Positions 1-10,049 are shown, counted from the first letter of the stretch. The stretch is DNA of 64,000 bases from Agromyces sp. H17E-10 (GCF_022919715.1 NZ_CP095042.1:1922001-1986000); one strand, 5' to 3'. Program-made: numbers and translations. Notes: generated by a model from the letters alone, not told the origin.

Positions 1-51
1 CTCGACCGAGGGCATTTCGCGCACCGGCGGCCGGTCATCGTCGCTCGTCAT
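1..51 (-). CDS. N-terminus of an unidentified protein (partial)
   Basis: Only the first 17 codons are inside the window. Reading leftward from an ATG at 51-49 gives an acidic start (MTSDDDRPPVREMPSVE) that stays open to the edge. A strong purine-rich ribosome binding site (GAGGGGAGG) lies about 7 nt upstream, which is the main evidence that this is a real start. The product cannot be identified from so little sequence. Confidence 0.6.
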   Translation of the reverse strand, partial: MTSDDDRPPVREMPSVE

Positions 52-220
52 CCGCGCCTCCCCTCGTGGGCCGGAACCGGACCGGCGTCCTCGCGGCCTG
101 TCTACCCCTGAGCGAGTCCACCGTCAACCGTCGGCACGGCGAACCCGCGTCATGATCGGAGGCCGCGCGCATCTCTTCAGGTAGAGCACGTGATTCTGCC
201 GCCAGGAAGGGGAAAGCGCC

Positions 221-502
221 ATGGCCCACCACCACCTCGAGTTCGTGCTCGGACCGCTCGGCGAGGAGACCCGCCTGGCCTGCGCCTGCCCGCGCGGCGC
301 CAACCACCTGCGGCCGACCTCCGACTCGCGCATCGCCGACGAGTTCGACGGCGAGCTGGTCGCGGCCTCGACGGCAGCAGTGCTGCCGCCCCGCTCCCAG
401 CGCGTGCGCGCACGGTCGCGGTCGCGTCGACACGTGCAGCCCCGCACGCGGTTCACGTTCATGCCCGCGTCGGGGCCGAGCCGCGCGCGCCACGCGGCCT
501 GA
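221..502 (+). CDS. Small hypothetical protein (93 aa), doubtful
   Basis: The ATG is preceded by an AGGAAGGGG ribosome binding site. The first 50 codons have the G/C-ending third positions typical of real genes here. They encode a histidine-rich start (MAHHHLEF) and a CAC motif. The second half becomes arginine-rich and low in complexity, which is common in non-coding frames of GC-rich DNA, so the true 3' end or the whole gene is uncertain. No family is recognised. The rest of positions 52-615 shows nothing beyond a likely promoter region for the permease. Confidence 0.35.
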   Translation: MAHHHLEFVLGPLGEETRLACACPRGANHLRPTSDSRIADEFDGELVAASTAAVLPPRSQRVRARSRSRRHVQPRTRFTFMPASGPSRARHAA

Positions 503-615
503 CGCAACGAAGCCCTCGCGCCCGAACGGGGCCCGCGCGTATCGTGTGACCCAGCCGACCGTGACGATGCCGTCCCGGCATCGATCGCGACCGTCTCGGC
601 GGAGGGGGAACCGCG

Positions 616-2202
616 ATGACGACCCAGCAGGACCACATCCCTGAGCACGACCCGGCCGACGACTTCGAGAACTACCGGGAGCGCATCGGCGACGAGATGC
701 TCGCCGTGCAGGACTTCTCGAACGAGGAGCACGGCTACCACAAGAGCCTCAAGCCGCGCCAGATCCAGATGATCGCCATCGGCGGCGCGATCGGCACCGG
801 CCTCTTCATGGGTGCCGGCGGGCGGCTCCACAGCTCGGGCCCGTCGCTGCTCATCGTCTACGCCGTCTGCGGATTCTTCGCCTTCCTGATCCTGCGCGCG
901 CTCGGCGAACTGGTGCTGCATCGGCCGAGCTCGGGCTCGTTCGTCTCGTATGCGCGCGAGTTCTACGGCGAGAAGATGGCCTACACCGCGGGCTGGCTCT
1001 ACTTCCTGAACTGGGCGTTCACCTCGATCGTGGATGTCACTGCTGCGGCGCTGTACGTGAAGTTCTGGGGGCAGTACTTCCCGGCGCTCGCGGCCATCCC
1101 GCAGTGGGTGATCGCCCTCGTCGCGCTCATCGTGGTGCTGTCGCTGAACCTCGTCTCGGTGAAGATGTTCGGCGAGATGGAGTTCTGGTTCGCCCTCATC
1201 AAAGTCGCGGCACTCATCGCGTTCCTCGTCATCGGCGTCGTCTTCATCGTGTTCATCGGGCAGACCGACGTCGGGCCGACCGGGCTCAGCGTCATCACCG
1301 ACAACGGCGGTTGGTTCCCGAACGGAGCGATCGCGCCCATCCTCGCGATCTCGGGCGTGGTCTTCGCCTACGCGGCGATCGAGCTCGTCGGCACCGCCGC
1401 AGGCGAGACGGCTGAGCCCCGCAAGGTCATGCCGAAAGCGGTGAACACGGTCGTCATGCGCATCGCGGTGTTCTACCTCGGCTCGATCCTGCTGCTCTCG
1501 CTGCTGCTGCCCTACTTCGTGTACGAGGCGGATGAGTCGCCGTTCGTGACGTTCTTCTCGCACATCGGCTCGCCCGAAGCGGGCGCGATCTCGGCATCGG
1601 TCATGAACTTCGTCGTGCTCACCGCTGCGCTGTCGTCGCTCAACGCGGGCCTCTACTCGACCGGTCGCATCCTGCGGTCGATGGCGGTCAACGGGTCGGC
1701 GCCCCGGTTCACCGAACGCATGAGCAAGAACGGCGTGCCGTACGGCGGCATCCTGCTCACCGCGGTCATCACGCTCTTCGGCGTCGGGCTCAACGCGGTC
1801 GTGCCGTCGGAGGCGTTCGAGATCGTGCTCGAGGTCGCCGCGATCGGCATCATCGGCGGCTGGGCGACGATCATCCTCTGCCAGATGAAGCTCGCCTCGT
1901 GGGCGAGGCAGGGGCGCATCGAGCGGCCGTCGTTCCGGCTGTGGGGCGCGCCGTGGACGGGCTACCTGACGCTCGCGTTCCTCGCGTTCGTGATCGTCAC
2001 GATGGCGTTCTCGCCGACCGGGCGATGGGTGCTCATCTGCAGTCTCGCGCTCATCCCGCTGCTCATCATCGGCTGGTTCGCGTTCCGCAAGCGCATCGCC
2101 GAGGCCGCGCTCGAGCGACAGGGGCACACGGGCGCGTTCCCCGTCGTCGCCGAGCGACCGGCCGTCGACAACCCGCCGCGGTTCGGCAGCAAGGACGAAT
2201 AG
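616..2202 (+). CDS. Amino-acid permease, APC superfamily (AnsP/GabP-like)
   Basis: This 528-residue membrane protein belongs to the amino-acid transporter branch of the APC superfamily, which imports amino acids by proton symport. After a hydrophilic N-terminus of about 50 residues comes the hallmark first helix with [14 protein letters not shown]. About 12 hydrophobic segments follow. The conserved intracellular loop reads [18 protein letters not shown], and helix 6 carries ELVGTAAGE before a PRKVMPKA loop. The overall pattern is closest to asparagine/GABA permeases, but the substrate cannot be fixed. The ATG is preceded by GGAGGGGG. The gene stands alone, with a 90-bp gap to the next gene on the same strand. 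Confidence 0.93.
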   Translation: MTTQQDHIPEHDPADDFENYRERIGDEMLAVQDFSNEEHGYHKSLKPRQIQMIAIGGAIGTGLFMGAGGRLHSSGPSLLIVYAVCGFFAFLILRALGELVLHRPSSGSFVSYAREFYGEKMAYTAGWLYFLNWAFTSIVDVTAAALYVKFWGQYFPALAAIPQWVIALVALIVVLSLNLVSVKMFGEMEFWFALIKVAALIAFLVIGVVFIVFIGQTDVGPTGLSVITDNGGWFPNGAIAPILAISGVVFAYAAIELVGTAAGETAEPRKVMPKAVNTVVMRIAVFYLGSILLLSLLLPYFVYEADESPFVTFFSHIGSPEAGAISASVMNFVVLTAALSSLNAGLYSTGRILRSMAVNGSAPRFTERMSKNGVPYGGILLTAVITLFGVGLNAVVPSEAFEIVLEVAAIGIIGGWATIILCQMKLASWARQGRIERPSFRLWGAPWTGYLTLAFLAFVIVTMAFSPTGRWVLICSLALIPLLIIGWFAFRKRIAEAALERQGHTGAFPVVAERPAVDNPPRFGSKDE

Positions 2203-2292
2203 GGAAGGTTTCTTTCGAAGCGTGGGTGTGGTGGAATCATCCCACCCTCGTTCACCGTCGCACGGCGATCGCCGACTCGCGAGCCCTCATCG

Positions 2293-5200
2293 TTGGAGAC
2301 CCGATTGACCGGCTTCGCCGCCTCCTCCCGGCTGGGTGCATACGTTCGGACAGCATTGACCGCCCTCGTCGTGGCGGTGCTGGCGTTCGGCAGCGCCACG
2401 CCCGCCCATGCCGATGAGACCGGGCCGGCAAGCATCGGGGGAATCATCACTGGGCCAGACGGCGCCGCCATGCCGGATGTCGACGTGACGTTGTACATCT
2501 TCACCGATGGCCGTCCGCTGTCGCACTGGCAGTCGGTGAAGTCAAATGCCGCCGGCGAGTACGAGATCACCGATCTGCCGGCCACCACCTTCAAGATGAG
2601 GTTCACTCCAGACGATCCGACCTTCGCAACGGAATGGTGGGGGCACACGGCCGACTCGCGCTCATCGGTCGAGATCAGCATCGCCCGGGGTCAGACGCTC
2701 CGTGGAATCGACGTGCAACTCAGCCTCAGTGGTTCGATCACGGGGACGATCAGCGCGAGTGGGCCCGAGTCGGTCGGAGTCGCCTTTGTCACCGTCGAGC
2801 TGTATGTCCGCCGCGACGACGGAGGGTTCGAGAAACTCAACGGTGTTTGGCCTCGCGACGACCACAGTTACTCATTCAGCGGGCTGCTCAGCGGCGAGTA
2901 CACGATTCGCGTAGAGCCGAGAGAGGGGTCCTCCTACGCGAGTGAATGGTGGAACAACCGCCCGCGCGAATCGGTGGCCGACTCGATAGTGGTCGAGGGC
3001 GGTCACGTCACCGAACACATCGATGTCCAGCTTGAAGTCGGGGCCACGATCACCGGCATGATCACCGGCGAAGCCGGGAAGCCGCCCGGCTTCGTCGACG
3101 CTGTCCTCTACGACCTGTCGGACGGAACGGCGCGCGAATTCCACACTGTCCACGTGAGTGCTCCCGGACAGTACACGTTCTTCGGCGTTCCCGACGGCAC
3201 GTACGCGGTGAAGTTCCAACCGTCGGATTCGTACTTCGATGACGAATGGTGGCACGACGCCATCGATTTGGCGGCGGCCGACCGCGTACACGTCACCCGG
3301 GGCGACACCATCCGCGGGATCGATGCCGAACTCGCTGCGAAGTCGACGATCTCAGGAGTGGTCCGAGGGTCGGATGGTGCTCCGGCGGCGCAGGCGGTCG
3401 TCGAACTGTACGACACGAACGATTCGCAGCAGTTCGTCGAACGAGTTTGGACGGACGCGAGCGGCGCGTACACCCTCGCGGGCATCGATGCCGGTCGGTA
3501 TCACTTGCGGATCCTCGCGCCGAGCGGGAGTCAGGACGGCGATCAATGGTGGGACGCCGCCTCGGGCCTGTCGTCCGCCGAGGTCATCGAGGTGGGCGAG
3601 CGCGACCACCTCACGGCCGATCCGTCGCTCCGGCCCGGCGCCGTCATCTCCGGTACGGTCACCGATGACGCAGGCGCACCGCTCAAGGGAGTCGGCGTCG
3701 AGGTCGAGTTGATCGGCGGAACCGACCATCCCATCGCCATCGTGTCGACGAACGACGACGGCAGGTACGAGATCTTCGGACTCGAGCCGCAGGACTATCG
3801 GGTCTACTTCAGGCCGCCGTGGGGCGTGAACATGCTCCAGGAATGGTGGGAGAACGCGTCGTCGAAGGCCTCGTCGACCGCGATCACGCTCTCGACCAGT
3901 GAAATCCGCTCGGGAGTGGATGTCGTGCTCGAAACCGGCGCCGCCATCGAGGGGACGGTGATGGGCATCGACGGCAAGCCGGCCTGGAATACCCGGGTTC
4001 AGACCTATCGCCTGGAGGAGAACGGGTGGTACATGCCCTGGAAGAGTGCGTACGTCGACCAGGAGGGACATTATTCGATCATCGGTCTCATCAGCGGCTC
4101 GTACGCGGTCGGGTTCGATCCCCCGCCCGCCTCGCCGTATGAGGACGAGTTCTGGAACGACCACCCCGACTCCACGGAGTTCGATCCCATCGAGTTGGTC
4201 GCCGGCCAAGCCCCGGTGACGATCGATGCGACCCTCATCCGCCCGGCCGACATCCGCTACCCGGAGATCTTCGGCACCGCGACCGTCGGCTCCACGCTGA
4301 CTGCGGTGACCTCGTCGGAGGATCTCGGCGCGCAGATCACGTACCAGTGGTTCGCTGACGACGCGCCCCTCGACGGTGCGACCGGCCGCGACCTCCTCCT
4401 CACTCCCGATCTGCTCGGAGAGACGATCTCGGTAGAGGTCCGGGCGACATTGACCGGCTACCCCGACGGGACGAACAGTTCTGCCATGACCGAGCCCGTC
4501 GGTCTCGGCCTCCTGACCGCACCGACTCCGACGATCACCGGATCCGCGTCGACGGGCTCAACCCTGACGGTCAAGCCGGGCAGCTGGACGACCGGCACCA
4601 CGTTCGCCTACCAGTGGTACGCGAACGGAACGGCGATCAGCGGTGCCACCGCATCGACGCTCGCACTGACGAGCGCCCACGCCGGCAAGACCATCACCGT
4701 GCGCGTCACCGGCTCCAAGCCCGCCTACACGACGGTGTCGAAGAGCTCGGCCGCGACGTCGAAGGTGTTCCTGGCGTCCACGCCGACGATCAGCGGGACA
4801 GCCGCGGTCGGCTCGACGCTGACGGCGAAGCCAGGCACCTGGGCGACCGGCACGACGCTGAAGTACCAGTGGTACGCCTCCGGCTCGACGATCAGCGGCG
4901 CGACCGGATCGACGTTCAAGCCGGCGAGCTCCCAGGCGGGGAAACAGATCACCGTTCGAGTCACCGGGTCACTCTCCGGTTACACGACCACCGCGCGAAC
5001 TTCGACCGCGACCCCGAAGGTGATCACTGCCGGAGCGCCGACGATCTCGGGCACCGCCGCGACCGGATCGACCCTCACTGCGAAGCCCGGCACGTGGACG
5101 ACCGGAACACGGTTCACGTACCAGTGGTACGCCAACGGCACGACCATCAGCGGCGCGACGGCCTCGACATTCAAGCCCACTTCAACTCAGGCCGGCAAGA

Positions 5201-6333
5201 CGATCACCGTCCGGGTCACCGGGTCGCAGACCGGCTACGCGACGGCCTCGAAGACGTCACCGGCGACCGGCAAGGTGTACCTCGCTCCGACCCCGACCAT
5301 CACCGGCACCCCCGCCGTCGGAGCCACCCTCACCGCGACCGCGGGAACCTGGACGACCGGATCGACCCTCACGTACCAGTGGTACGCCTCCGGCACCGCC
5401 ATCACCGGCGCCACCGCGAAGACGCTCAAACTCAGCAGCTCGCAGGCCGGCAAGCAGATCACCGTTCGCGTTACCGGGTCGCTGTCGGGCTACACCACCA
5501 CCGCGCGAACTTCGACAGCGACTCCGAAGGTCATCACGGCTGGAGCGCCGACGATCTCGGGCTCTGCGGCGACCGGATCGACCCTCACTGCGAAGCCCGG
5601 CACGTGGACGACCGGAACACGGTTCACGTACCAGTGGTACGCGAACGGCGCGGCCGTCAGCGGTGCGACGGCCTCGACGTTCAAGCCCGCCTCGGTTCAG
5701 GCGGGCAAGACGATCACCGTGCGCATCACCGGATCGCAGACCGGCTACGCGACGGTCTCGAAGACCTCGGCCGCCACATCCAAGGTGTACCTCGCGCCGA
5801 CCCCGACCATCACCGGCACGCCGGCCGTCGGGTCGACGCTCACCGCATCCGCGGGGACATGGACGACCGGATCGACCCTCACGTACCAGTGGTACGCCTC
5901 CGGCACCGCCATCACCGGCGCCACCGCGAAGACGCTCAAACTCAGCAGCTCCCAGGCCGGCATGCAGATCACCGTTCGCGTCACCGGATCGCTGACGGGC
6001 TACCCGACGACCTCACGCATCTCAGCTGCGACCCTCAAGGTCGCCACGGTCGGCACTCCCACAATCACCGGCACCGCCGTGGTCGGCTCGACCCTCACCG
6101 CGAAACCCGGCACGTGGACGACCGGGACGGCGTTCACGTTCCAGTGGTACGTGAACGGCGCGGCCGTCGAGGGCGCGACCTCCCCGAGCTTCATCCCGAG
6201 CGTCGATCAGCTGGACCAGCAACTTTCGGTCGAGCTGACCGGCAGCCTCGTGGGCTACGCGACCGTCGTCGCGGCGAGCGTCCCGACGCCGAAGGTGGTC
6301 GACGGCACCCCGACCGTTACGCCGGTCGAGTAG
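2293..6333 (+). CDS. Large secreted repeat protein with carboxypeptidase-regulatory-like and Ig-like domains
   Basis: This is a 1346-residue exported protein. Residues 1-40 form a Sec signal peptide: basic start, hydrophobic stretch ALTALVVAVLAFG, probable cleavage after AHA. Residues about 47-650 hold six modules of about 100 residues. Each starts with an I-x-G-x-(I/V) strand, has G.Y...GL..G.Y, and ends in EWW, QWW or EFW, resembling carboxypeptidase regulatory-like (Cna-B/prealbumin-like) folds. One diverged and seven close Ig-like repeats with YQWYA(N/S)G and ITVRVTGS follow (about 655-1335). No LPXTG signal, membrane tail or catalytic domain is visible, so it is probably released or loosely wall-associated, with a binding or adhesion role inferred. 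The start is TTG with no clear ribosome binding site. The stop codon lies inside a dispersed repeat. Confidence 0.88.
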   Translation: METRLTGFAASSRLGAYVRTALTALVVAVLAFGSATPAHADETGPASIGGIITGPDGAAMPDVDVTLYIFTDGRPLSHWQSVKSNAAGEYEITDLPATTFKMRFTPDDPTFATEWWGHTADSRSSVEISIARGQTLRGIDVQLSLSGSITGTISASGPESVGVAFVTVELYVRRDDGGFEKLNGVWPRDDHSYSFSGLLSGEYTIRVEPREGSSYASEWWNNRPRESVADSIVVEGGHVTEHIDVQLEVGATITGMITGEAGKPPGFVDAVLYDLSDGTAREFHTVHVSAPGQYTFFGVPDGTYAVKFQPSDSYFDDEWWHDAIDLAAADRVHVTRGDTIRGIDAELAAKSTISGVVRGSDGAPAAQAVVELYDTNDSQQFVERVWTDASGAYTLAGIDAGRYHLRILAPSGSQDGDQWWDAASGLSSAEVIEVGERDHLTADPSLRPGAVISGTVTDDAGAPLKGVGVEVELIGGTDHPIAIVSTNDDGRYEIFGLEPQDYRVYFRPPWGVNMLQEWWENASSKASSTAITLSTSEIRSGVDVVLETGAAIEGTVMGIDGKPAWNTRVQTYRLEENGWYMPWKSAYVDQEGHYSIIGLISGSYAVGFDPPPASPYEDEFWNDHPDSTEFDPIELVAGQAPVTIDATLIRPADIRYPEIFGTATVGSTLTAVTSSEDLGAQITYQWFADDAPLDGATGRDLLLTPDLLGETISVEVRATLTGYPDGTNSSAMTEPVGLGLLTAPTPTITGSASTGSTLTVKPGSWTTGTTFAYQWYANGTAISGATASTLALTSAHAGKTITVRVTGSKPAYTTVSKSSAATSKVFLASTPTISGTAAVGSTLTAKPGTWATGTTLKYQWYASGSTISGATGSTFKPASSQAGKQITVRVTGSLSGYTTTARTSTATPKVITAGAPTISGTAATGSTLTAKPGTWTTGTRFTYQWYANGTTISGATASTFKPTSTQAGKTITVRVTGSQTGYATASKTSPATGKVYLAPTPTITGTPAVGATLTATAGTWTTGSTLTYQWYASGTAITGATAKTLKLSSSQAGKQITVRVTGSLSGYTTTARTSTATPKVITAGAPTISGSAATGSTLTAKPGTWTTGTRFTYQWYANGAAVSGATASTFKPASVQAGKTITVRITGSQTGYATVSKTSAATSKVYLAPTPTITGTPAVGSTLTASAGTWTTGSTLTYQWYASGTAITGATAKTLKLSSSQAGMQITVRVTGSLTGYPTTSRISAATLKVATVGTPTITGTAVVGSTLTAKPGTWTTGTAFTFQWYVNGAAVEGATSPSFIPSVDQLDQQLSVELTGSLVGYATVVAASVPTPKVVDGTPTVTPVE
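4513..6297 (+). repeat. Seven tandem 255-bp coding repeats with a 510-bp higher-order unit
   Basis: Seven in-frame units of exactly 255 bp (85 codons) start at 4513, 4768, 5023, 5278, 5533, 5788 and 6043. The units at 5023 and 5533 are nearly identical in DNA, as are those at 5278 and 5788. The array therefore contains a recent 510-bp duplication of a two-unit block. An eighth, diverged unit precedes the array. Such arrays change copy number easily by recombination. Confidence 0.95.
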
Positions 6334-6364
6334 CGCCCGACGAAGCAGGACGCGTATCGAGACC
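6324..6364 (+). repeat. Dispersed inverted-repeat element, copy 1
   Basis: The copy begins GGTCGAGTAGCG and ends with the shared 15-mer ACGCGTATCGAGACC at 6350-6364. It has the same layout as the copies at 15877, 16480 and 42584 and shares the end sequence with the element inside recF. Its left end provides the last codons (GTC GAG) and TAG stop of the secreted repeat protein. Confidence 0.8.
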
Positions 6365-6371
6365 TCTCCCC

Positions 6372-8667
6372 CTACGCCCCCACCCCCTCCGCCACGTTCG
6401 CGTTGTCGCGGAACAGGTTGCCCGGGTCGACCTCGGCCTTGATGCGGCGTAGCCGCTCGAGCGTCGCGGGCGGGAAGGCCGCTTCGAGCTGCGCAGGCCC
6501 GACCTCGGTCTCGAAGCTCAGGTACGAGCCCGTCATGTGCGGGGCGAGCAGCTCGTCCCAGGTCTCCGAAGTCCGGCGAGCGCGGGTCCCCATCGCGACG
6601 ACCGAGAACTCGGCGTCGCGGTGGGCGTAGGCCGTGGCATCCGCCGGCACGTCGTGCACCGCCCCGCCCGCGGCCCGCACCTGGAAGAAGTGGCTCGCCC
6701 CCGACGCGAGGAAGCGGGCGACGTCGCGGGCGAACCCGGGCGTGAAGCGCCCGATGAGCCCCGTGCGCGACAGCGGTTCGCCCTCGGCGCCGTGGGTGCC
6801 GTCGCTCGAGTTCGAGATGATGCCGCGGTAGCTCGTGAGGCGCACGTCCTGTCCGACGAGCGGCGCCGCGTCGGCGAGCGGCTGCAGCCTCGCGAGCACG
6901 GTGTCGGCGTCGTCGGAGTCGACGACGGCCATGACGTGCGCGATGGGCGGTCGGCCGCCGCCGCCCGGCTGCACGATGAGGAAGCTCGTGAGGTCGCGCG
7001 GCGCGTCGACGACCCAGTCGCTCCACGCGACGAGGAACCCCTCGGTGTCGCTCGCGTCGAAGGTCAGCTGCGCGAACGCGACCGTGCCGACCTCGTCGAC
7101 CTCGAACTCGAAGGCCGTGACGATGCCGATGTTCGCGCCCGCGCCGCGCACCGCCCAGAACAGGTCGGGCCGCTCGTCGGCGCTCGCGCGCACGACGCTG
7201 CCGTCGGCGAGCACGAGCTCGACCGCGCGCAGGTGGTCGATCGTGAGGCCGTGCTCGCGCACGAGCCAGCCGATGCCGCCGGCCGTCGCGAGGCCGCCGA
7301 CGCCGACCCCGCCGTAGTCGCCCGAGCTCAGCGCCCAGCCGTGCGGTTCGAGGGCTGCCGCGACGTCCTTCCAGCGGGCGCCGGGTTCGATGCGCACGAG
7401 CCGGGATGCCTCGTCGAGCACGTCGATCGCGTGCATGCGCGAGAGGTCGATGACGATGCCGCCGTCGTTCGTCGACCGGCCGCTGATGCCGTGGCCCGCG
7501 CTGCGGATGCCGAGCGGCACGTCGGGGTTGGCCCGGGCGAACGCGACCGCGTCGACGACCTCGGCGGTCGACGTCGGCTGCAGCACGATGCCCGGGTCTC
7601 CCCCGCGCAGGTAGGTCGAGCGCACCCGGGCGAACTTCGCGTCGCCCGGTTCGATCGCGGATGCCGCGAGCGAGGCGGGCACGGCGTCGTAGTCGATCCC
7701 GCCACGTCGCTTCGCGAGCGCCGCGCTCGATCGGATCACCCCGGCCGAGGCATCCGGGCCGATCTCTCGCTCGACCGCCTCGCGCAGGGCGGGCGCGACC
7801 TCCTCGATGAAGCGCTGCATGTTCGTCGGGTCGTCGCCCGCGAGGATGAAGGTGTCGGCGCCATCCTCGACGACGAAGGGCAGCAGCTGCTCGGCCCAAT
7901 CGGCAGGCGTGCCCTCGACGGCGCCGCCGTGGGTGCGCACGTCGGCCGGGCGACCGCTCGCCCCGTTCGTGAACCGTCCCGCGACGTTGATGAGCCGGCG
8001 GATCTCGGCCGGGTTGCGACCGGCCTTCAGCGCCGCCTCGTCGATGCGCGCCGGCGTAGTCGCCGGGCTGCAGGTACGCGAGCGAGGGCAGCCAGCCGTC
8101 GCCCGCGCGCCCGATGAGGCGCAGCATGCGCGGCTTGAGGGCGCCGATCCAGATCGGGATGTCGTGCGCCGGCGCCGGCCCGCGCTTCGCACTGTCGACG
8201 TGGTAGTACTCCCCCGCCACCGTGAACCGCTCGCGATTGTCCGCGTCCCACGTGCCGCGGATGATGCGGATCGCCTCGTCGAGGGCGTCGACGGCCTGGC
8301 CCGGCGTGAGTCGGCGACCGCCGATCGCGGCGATCGCGTCCCAGAAGCCGCCGGCCCCGAGCGAGAGCTCGAAGCGCCCGCCGCTCAAGAGGTCGAGGCT
8401 CGCCGACGCCCGTGCGAGCACCGCGGGCTCGCGCTGCAGCGGCACGTTGAGCACGTTGCCCGCGACGTGGATGCGGCTCGTTCGCGCCGCGACCCAGCTC
8501 ATGAGGGTCCACGTGTCGTGGAACGCCGGCTGGTACGGGTGGTCCTGGAAGGTGACGAGGTCGTAGCCGAGCGTCTCGCTCAGCTCGGCGAGGCGCACCG
8601 CCTGCTGGGGCGGGTCGTTGACCGGCGTGACGAAGGTGCCGAACTGCAGTTCGCGTCCGTAGTGCAT
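6372..8667 (-). pseudogene. LLM-class flavin oxidoreductase fused to a FAD-linked (BBE-type) oxidase, frameshifted
   Basis: The N-terminal part (8667 down to about 8055) is a luciferase-like F420/FMN-dependent TIM-barrel oxidoreductase, with GRFELSLGAGGFWDAIAAIGG and IPIWIGALKPRMLRLIGRAGDGW. The reading then has to change frame near 8049-8058 (after PGDYAG) to continue as ARIDEAALKAGRNPAEIRR. The second part finishes the barrel and then encodes a PCMH-type FAD domain: RSAGHG, whose His can bind FAD covalently, then YGGVGVGGLATAGGIGW, ending in the berberine-bridge-like PGNLFRDN. The span is 2296 nt, not a multiple of three. Relatives typically have a few more residues at the break, which suggests a short deletion, though a base error in this GC-rich tract is possible. 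The ATG at 8667 is chosen because GGAAGG lies 9 nt upstream; the ATG at 8676 touches that site. Confidence 0.8.
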
Positions 8668-8717
8668 GGTGATCATCCTTCCCGGATGCCGCGGCCCGCG
8701 CACTCCGCGGGTAAGCT

Positions 8718-8734
8718 ACTAACTCGAAGTAAGT
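8718..8734. promoter_or_regulatory. Candidate HxlR operator between the oxidoreductase and its regulator
   Basis: The divergent gap holds an inverted repeat ACTAACT-CGA-AGTAAGT, with one mismatched position per arm. It ends one base before the ribosome binding site of the HxlR gene. HxlR-family regulators usually bind such short A/T-containing dyads and control the divergent enzyme gene. The assignment is inferred from position and symmetry. Confidence 0.55.
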
Positions 8735-8749
8735 GAAGGAGTCGCGCCC

Positions 8750-9175
8750 ATGGAGTATTCCCCCGGAGCCGAGGCGGCGGCGCCCGACGAGATCGGCGCC
8801 CGCCGCTCCGCCCGCCTGCGCGAGCTCGGCCACATCGACGACGAGGCCTGCCGCCGGTTCACGGGGGCGATCGAGTTCGCCGGCCGCAAGTGGAACGCCG
8901 CGATCCTGCTCGCGGGCGTGCGCGGCGCCCGACGGTTCAGCGAGTACCGCGACACCGTGCACGGCATCTCCGATCGCGTGCTCGCCGCACGGCTGCGCGA
9001 GCTCGAGGCCGACGGGCTGATCGAACGGCACGTCAGGCCGACCACTCCCGTCACGATCCAGTACACGCCGAGCACCCGGGCTCTCCAGCTCATGGAACTG
9101 CTGCAGCCCCTCGTCGAGTGGCAGCGCGCCGATGCTGGCGCCTCGGTCGGCATATCCGACAAGATGGGCACGTGA
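8750..9175 (+). CDS. HxlR-family winged-helix transcriptional regulator
   Basis: This 141-residue protein matches the HxlR family, small winged-helix regulators that often sense quinones or reactive electrophiles. Residues about 40-110 carry the core: FAGRKWNAAILLAG, GARRFSEYR, then GISDRVLAARLRELEADGLIER (recognition helix and wing). The N-terminus is longer than in minimal family members. The ATG has GAAGGAG 8 nt upstream. It is divergent from the flavin oxidoreductase and overlaps the following kinase gene by 4 nt, so it probably regulates the former and is co-transcribed with the latter. The usual redox-active cysteine is not prominent: the only Cys (DDEACRRF) lies just before the helix-turn-helix, which resembles the sensing position in some family members. 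Confidence 0.88.
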   Translation: MEYSPGAEAAAPDEIGARRSARLRELGHIDDEACRRFTGAIEFAGRKWNAAILLAGVRGARRFSEYRDTVHGISDRVLAARLRELEADGLIERHVRPTTPVTIQYTPSTRALQLMELLQPLVEWQRADAGASVGISDKMGT

Positions 9176-10044
9176 CTGCAAGCGTTTTCATCGCCGGGCC
9201 CGCGTCCTGGAACCGCATCGTCCTGCTCGACCGCCTACCCGAACCGGTGCCGCACATGCAGTTCGCCCTCGCCGAGCACGAGACCGTCGGCGGCACCTCC
9301 GCCGGAAAGGCGCTCGGGCTCGCGGGTCTCGGCCGACGACACGCGTTCTACACGCTCGTCGGTGACGACGCCGACGGCACCCGCGTCACGGCTGCACTGC
9401 GCAGCGCGGGGGTCGAGCTCATCGTCGGGCCGACGGAGGCGACCGAACGGCACCTCAACCTCATGACGCCCGCCGGCGAGCGCGTGTCGCTCTATCTCTC
9501 CTCCCCCGGCGAGGCGTCGACCGAGTCGCAGCGCGCCACCGGCGCATCCGTGGCAGCGGCGATGACGGATGCCCCGGCCATCGTGCTCGACCTCGCGCCC
9601 GAGGCTGGGCGACTCATCCCCGCGGCCCGCGCGACCGGTCGCCCGATCTGGACCGACATCCACGACTACGACGGGCGCGCCGAGTTCCACCGCCCGTTCA
9701 TCGACGCGGCCGACGCCGTGTTCATGAACGCCGACGGCATCGGCGAAGATCCGGTGCCGTTCCTGCGCTCGCTCGTCGACGGCGGCGCCTCGGTCGCGGT
9801 GTGCACGCTCGGGGCCGACGGCGCTGTCGGGCTCGATGCGGCCGGGCGCGAGCACCGGGTCGAGGCGATACCGGTCGAGGTGCTCGACACGAACGGCGCC
9901 GGCGACGCGTTCATGTCGGGCGTGCTCGACGCGACGCTCGACGGTGCCGAGCTGCCCGAGGCCCTCGCGGCCGGCGCCCGCCACGCGGCATCCGTGCTCA
10001 CGACCCGCCACCTGCACCCGGCGCTCGACCCGATCCTCGGGTAG
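9172..10044 (+). CDS. PfkB-family carbohydrate/nucleoside kinase
   Basis: This 290-residue ribokinase-fold protein would phosphorylate a sugar or nucleoside with ATP. The N-terminal half has the substrate-binding glycine pattern VGGTSAGKALGLAGLG and YTLVGDDADG. The C-terminal half has the PfkB signature DTNGAGDAFMSG, whose GAGD aspartate is the catalytic base. The substrate is unknown, and the N-terminal region (FIAGPASWNRIVLLDRLPE) is not diagnostic for ribokinase, fructokinase or adenosine kinase. The GTG start overlaps the HxlR stop codon (GTGA), indicating translational coupling. Confidence 0.85.
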   Translation: MTASVFIAGPASWNRIVLLDRLPEPVPHMQFALAEHETVGGTSAGKALGLAGLGRRHAFYTLVGDDADGTRVTAALRSAGVELIVGPTEATERHLNLMTPAGERVSLYLSSPGEASTESQRATGASVAAAMTDAPAIVLDLAPEAGRLIPAARATGRPIWTDIHDYDGRAEFHRPFIDAADAVFMNADGIGEDPVPFLRSLVDGGASVAVCTLGADGAVGLDAAGREHRVEAIPVEVLDTNGAGDAFMSGVLDATLDGAELPEALAAGARHAASVLTTRHLHPALDPILG

Positions 10045-10049
10045 CGCGA

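Noticed and set aside
124..2127. A 667-codon open frame opposite the permease gene
   Set aside because: It is antisense to a clear permease, is extremely rich in Arg, Asp and Glu, has no conserved motif and no ribosome binding site. It is a GC-rich mirror frame.
2230..2265. Weak hairpin after the permease as a terminator
   Set aside because: Only a five-base GGTGG/CCACC stem with a seven-base loop and no T-run; too weak to call.
2293..6333. The large secreted repeat protein as a substrate of the class E sortase in this window
   Set aside because: Its C-terminus ends without any LAXTG/LPXTG-like motif, hydrophobic helix or basic tail.
4614..6452. A 612-codon open frame within the repeat protein in another frame
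   Set aside because: It exists only because the tandem repeats are free of stops in that frame. The product is His/Arg/Asp-rich and has no family match; the Ig-like frame is the coding one.
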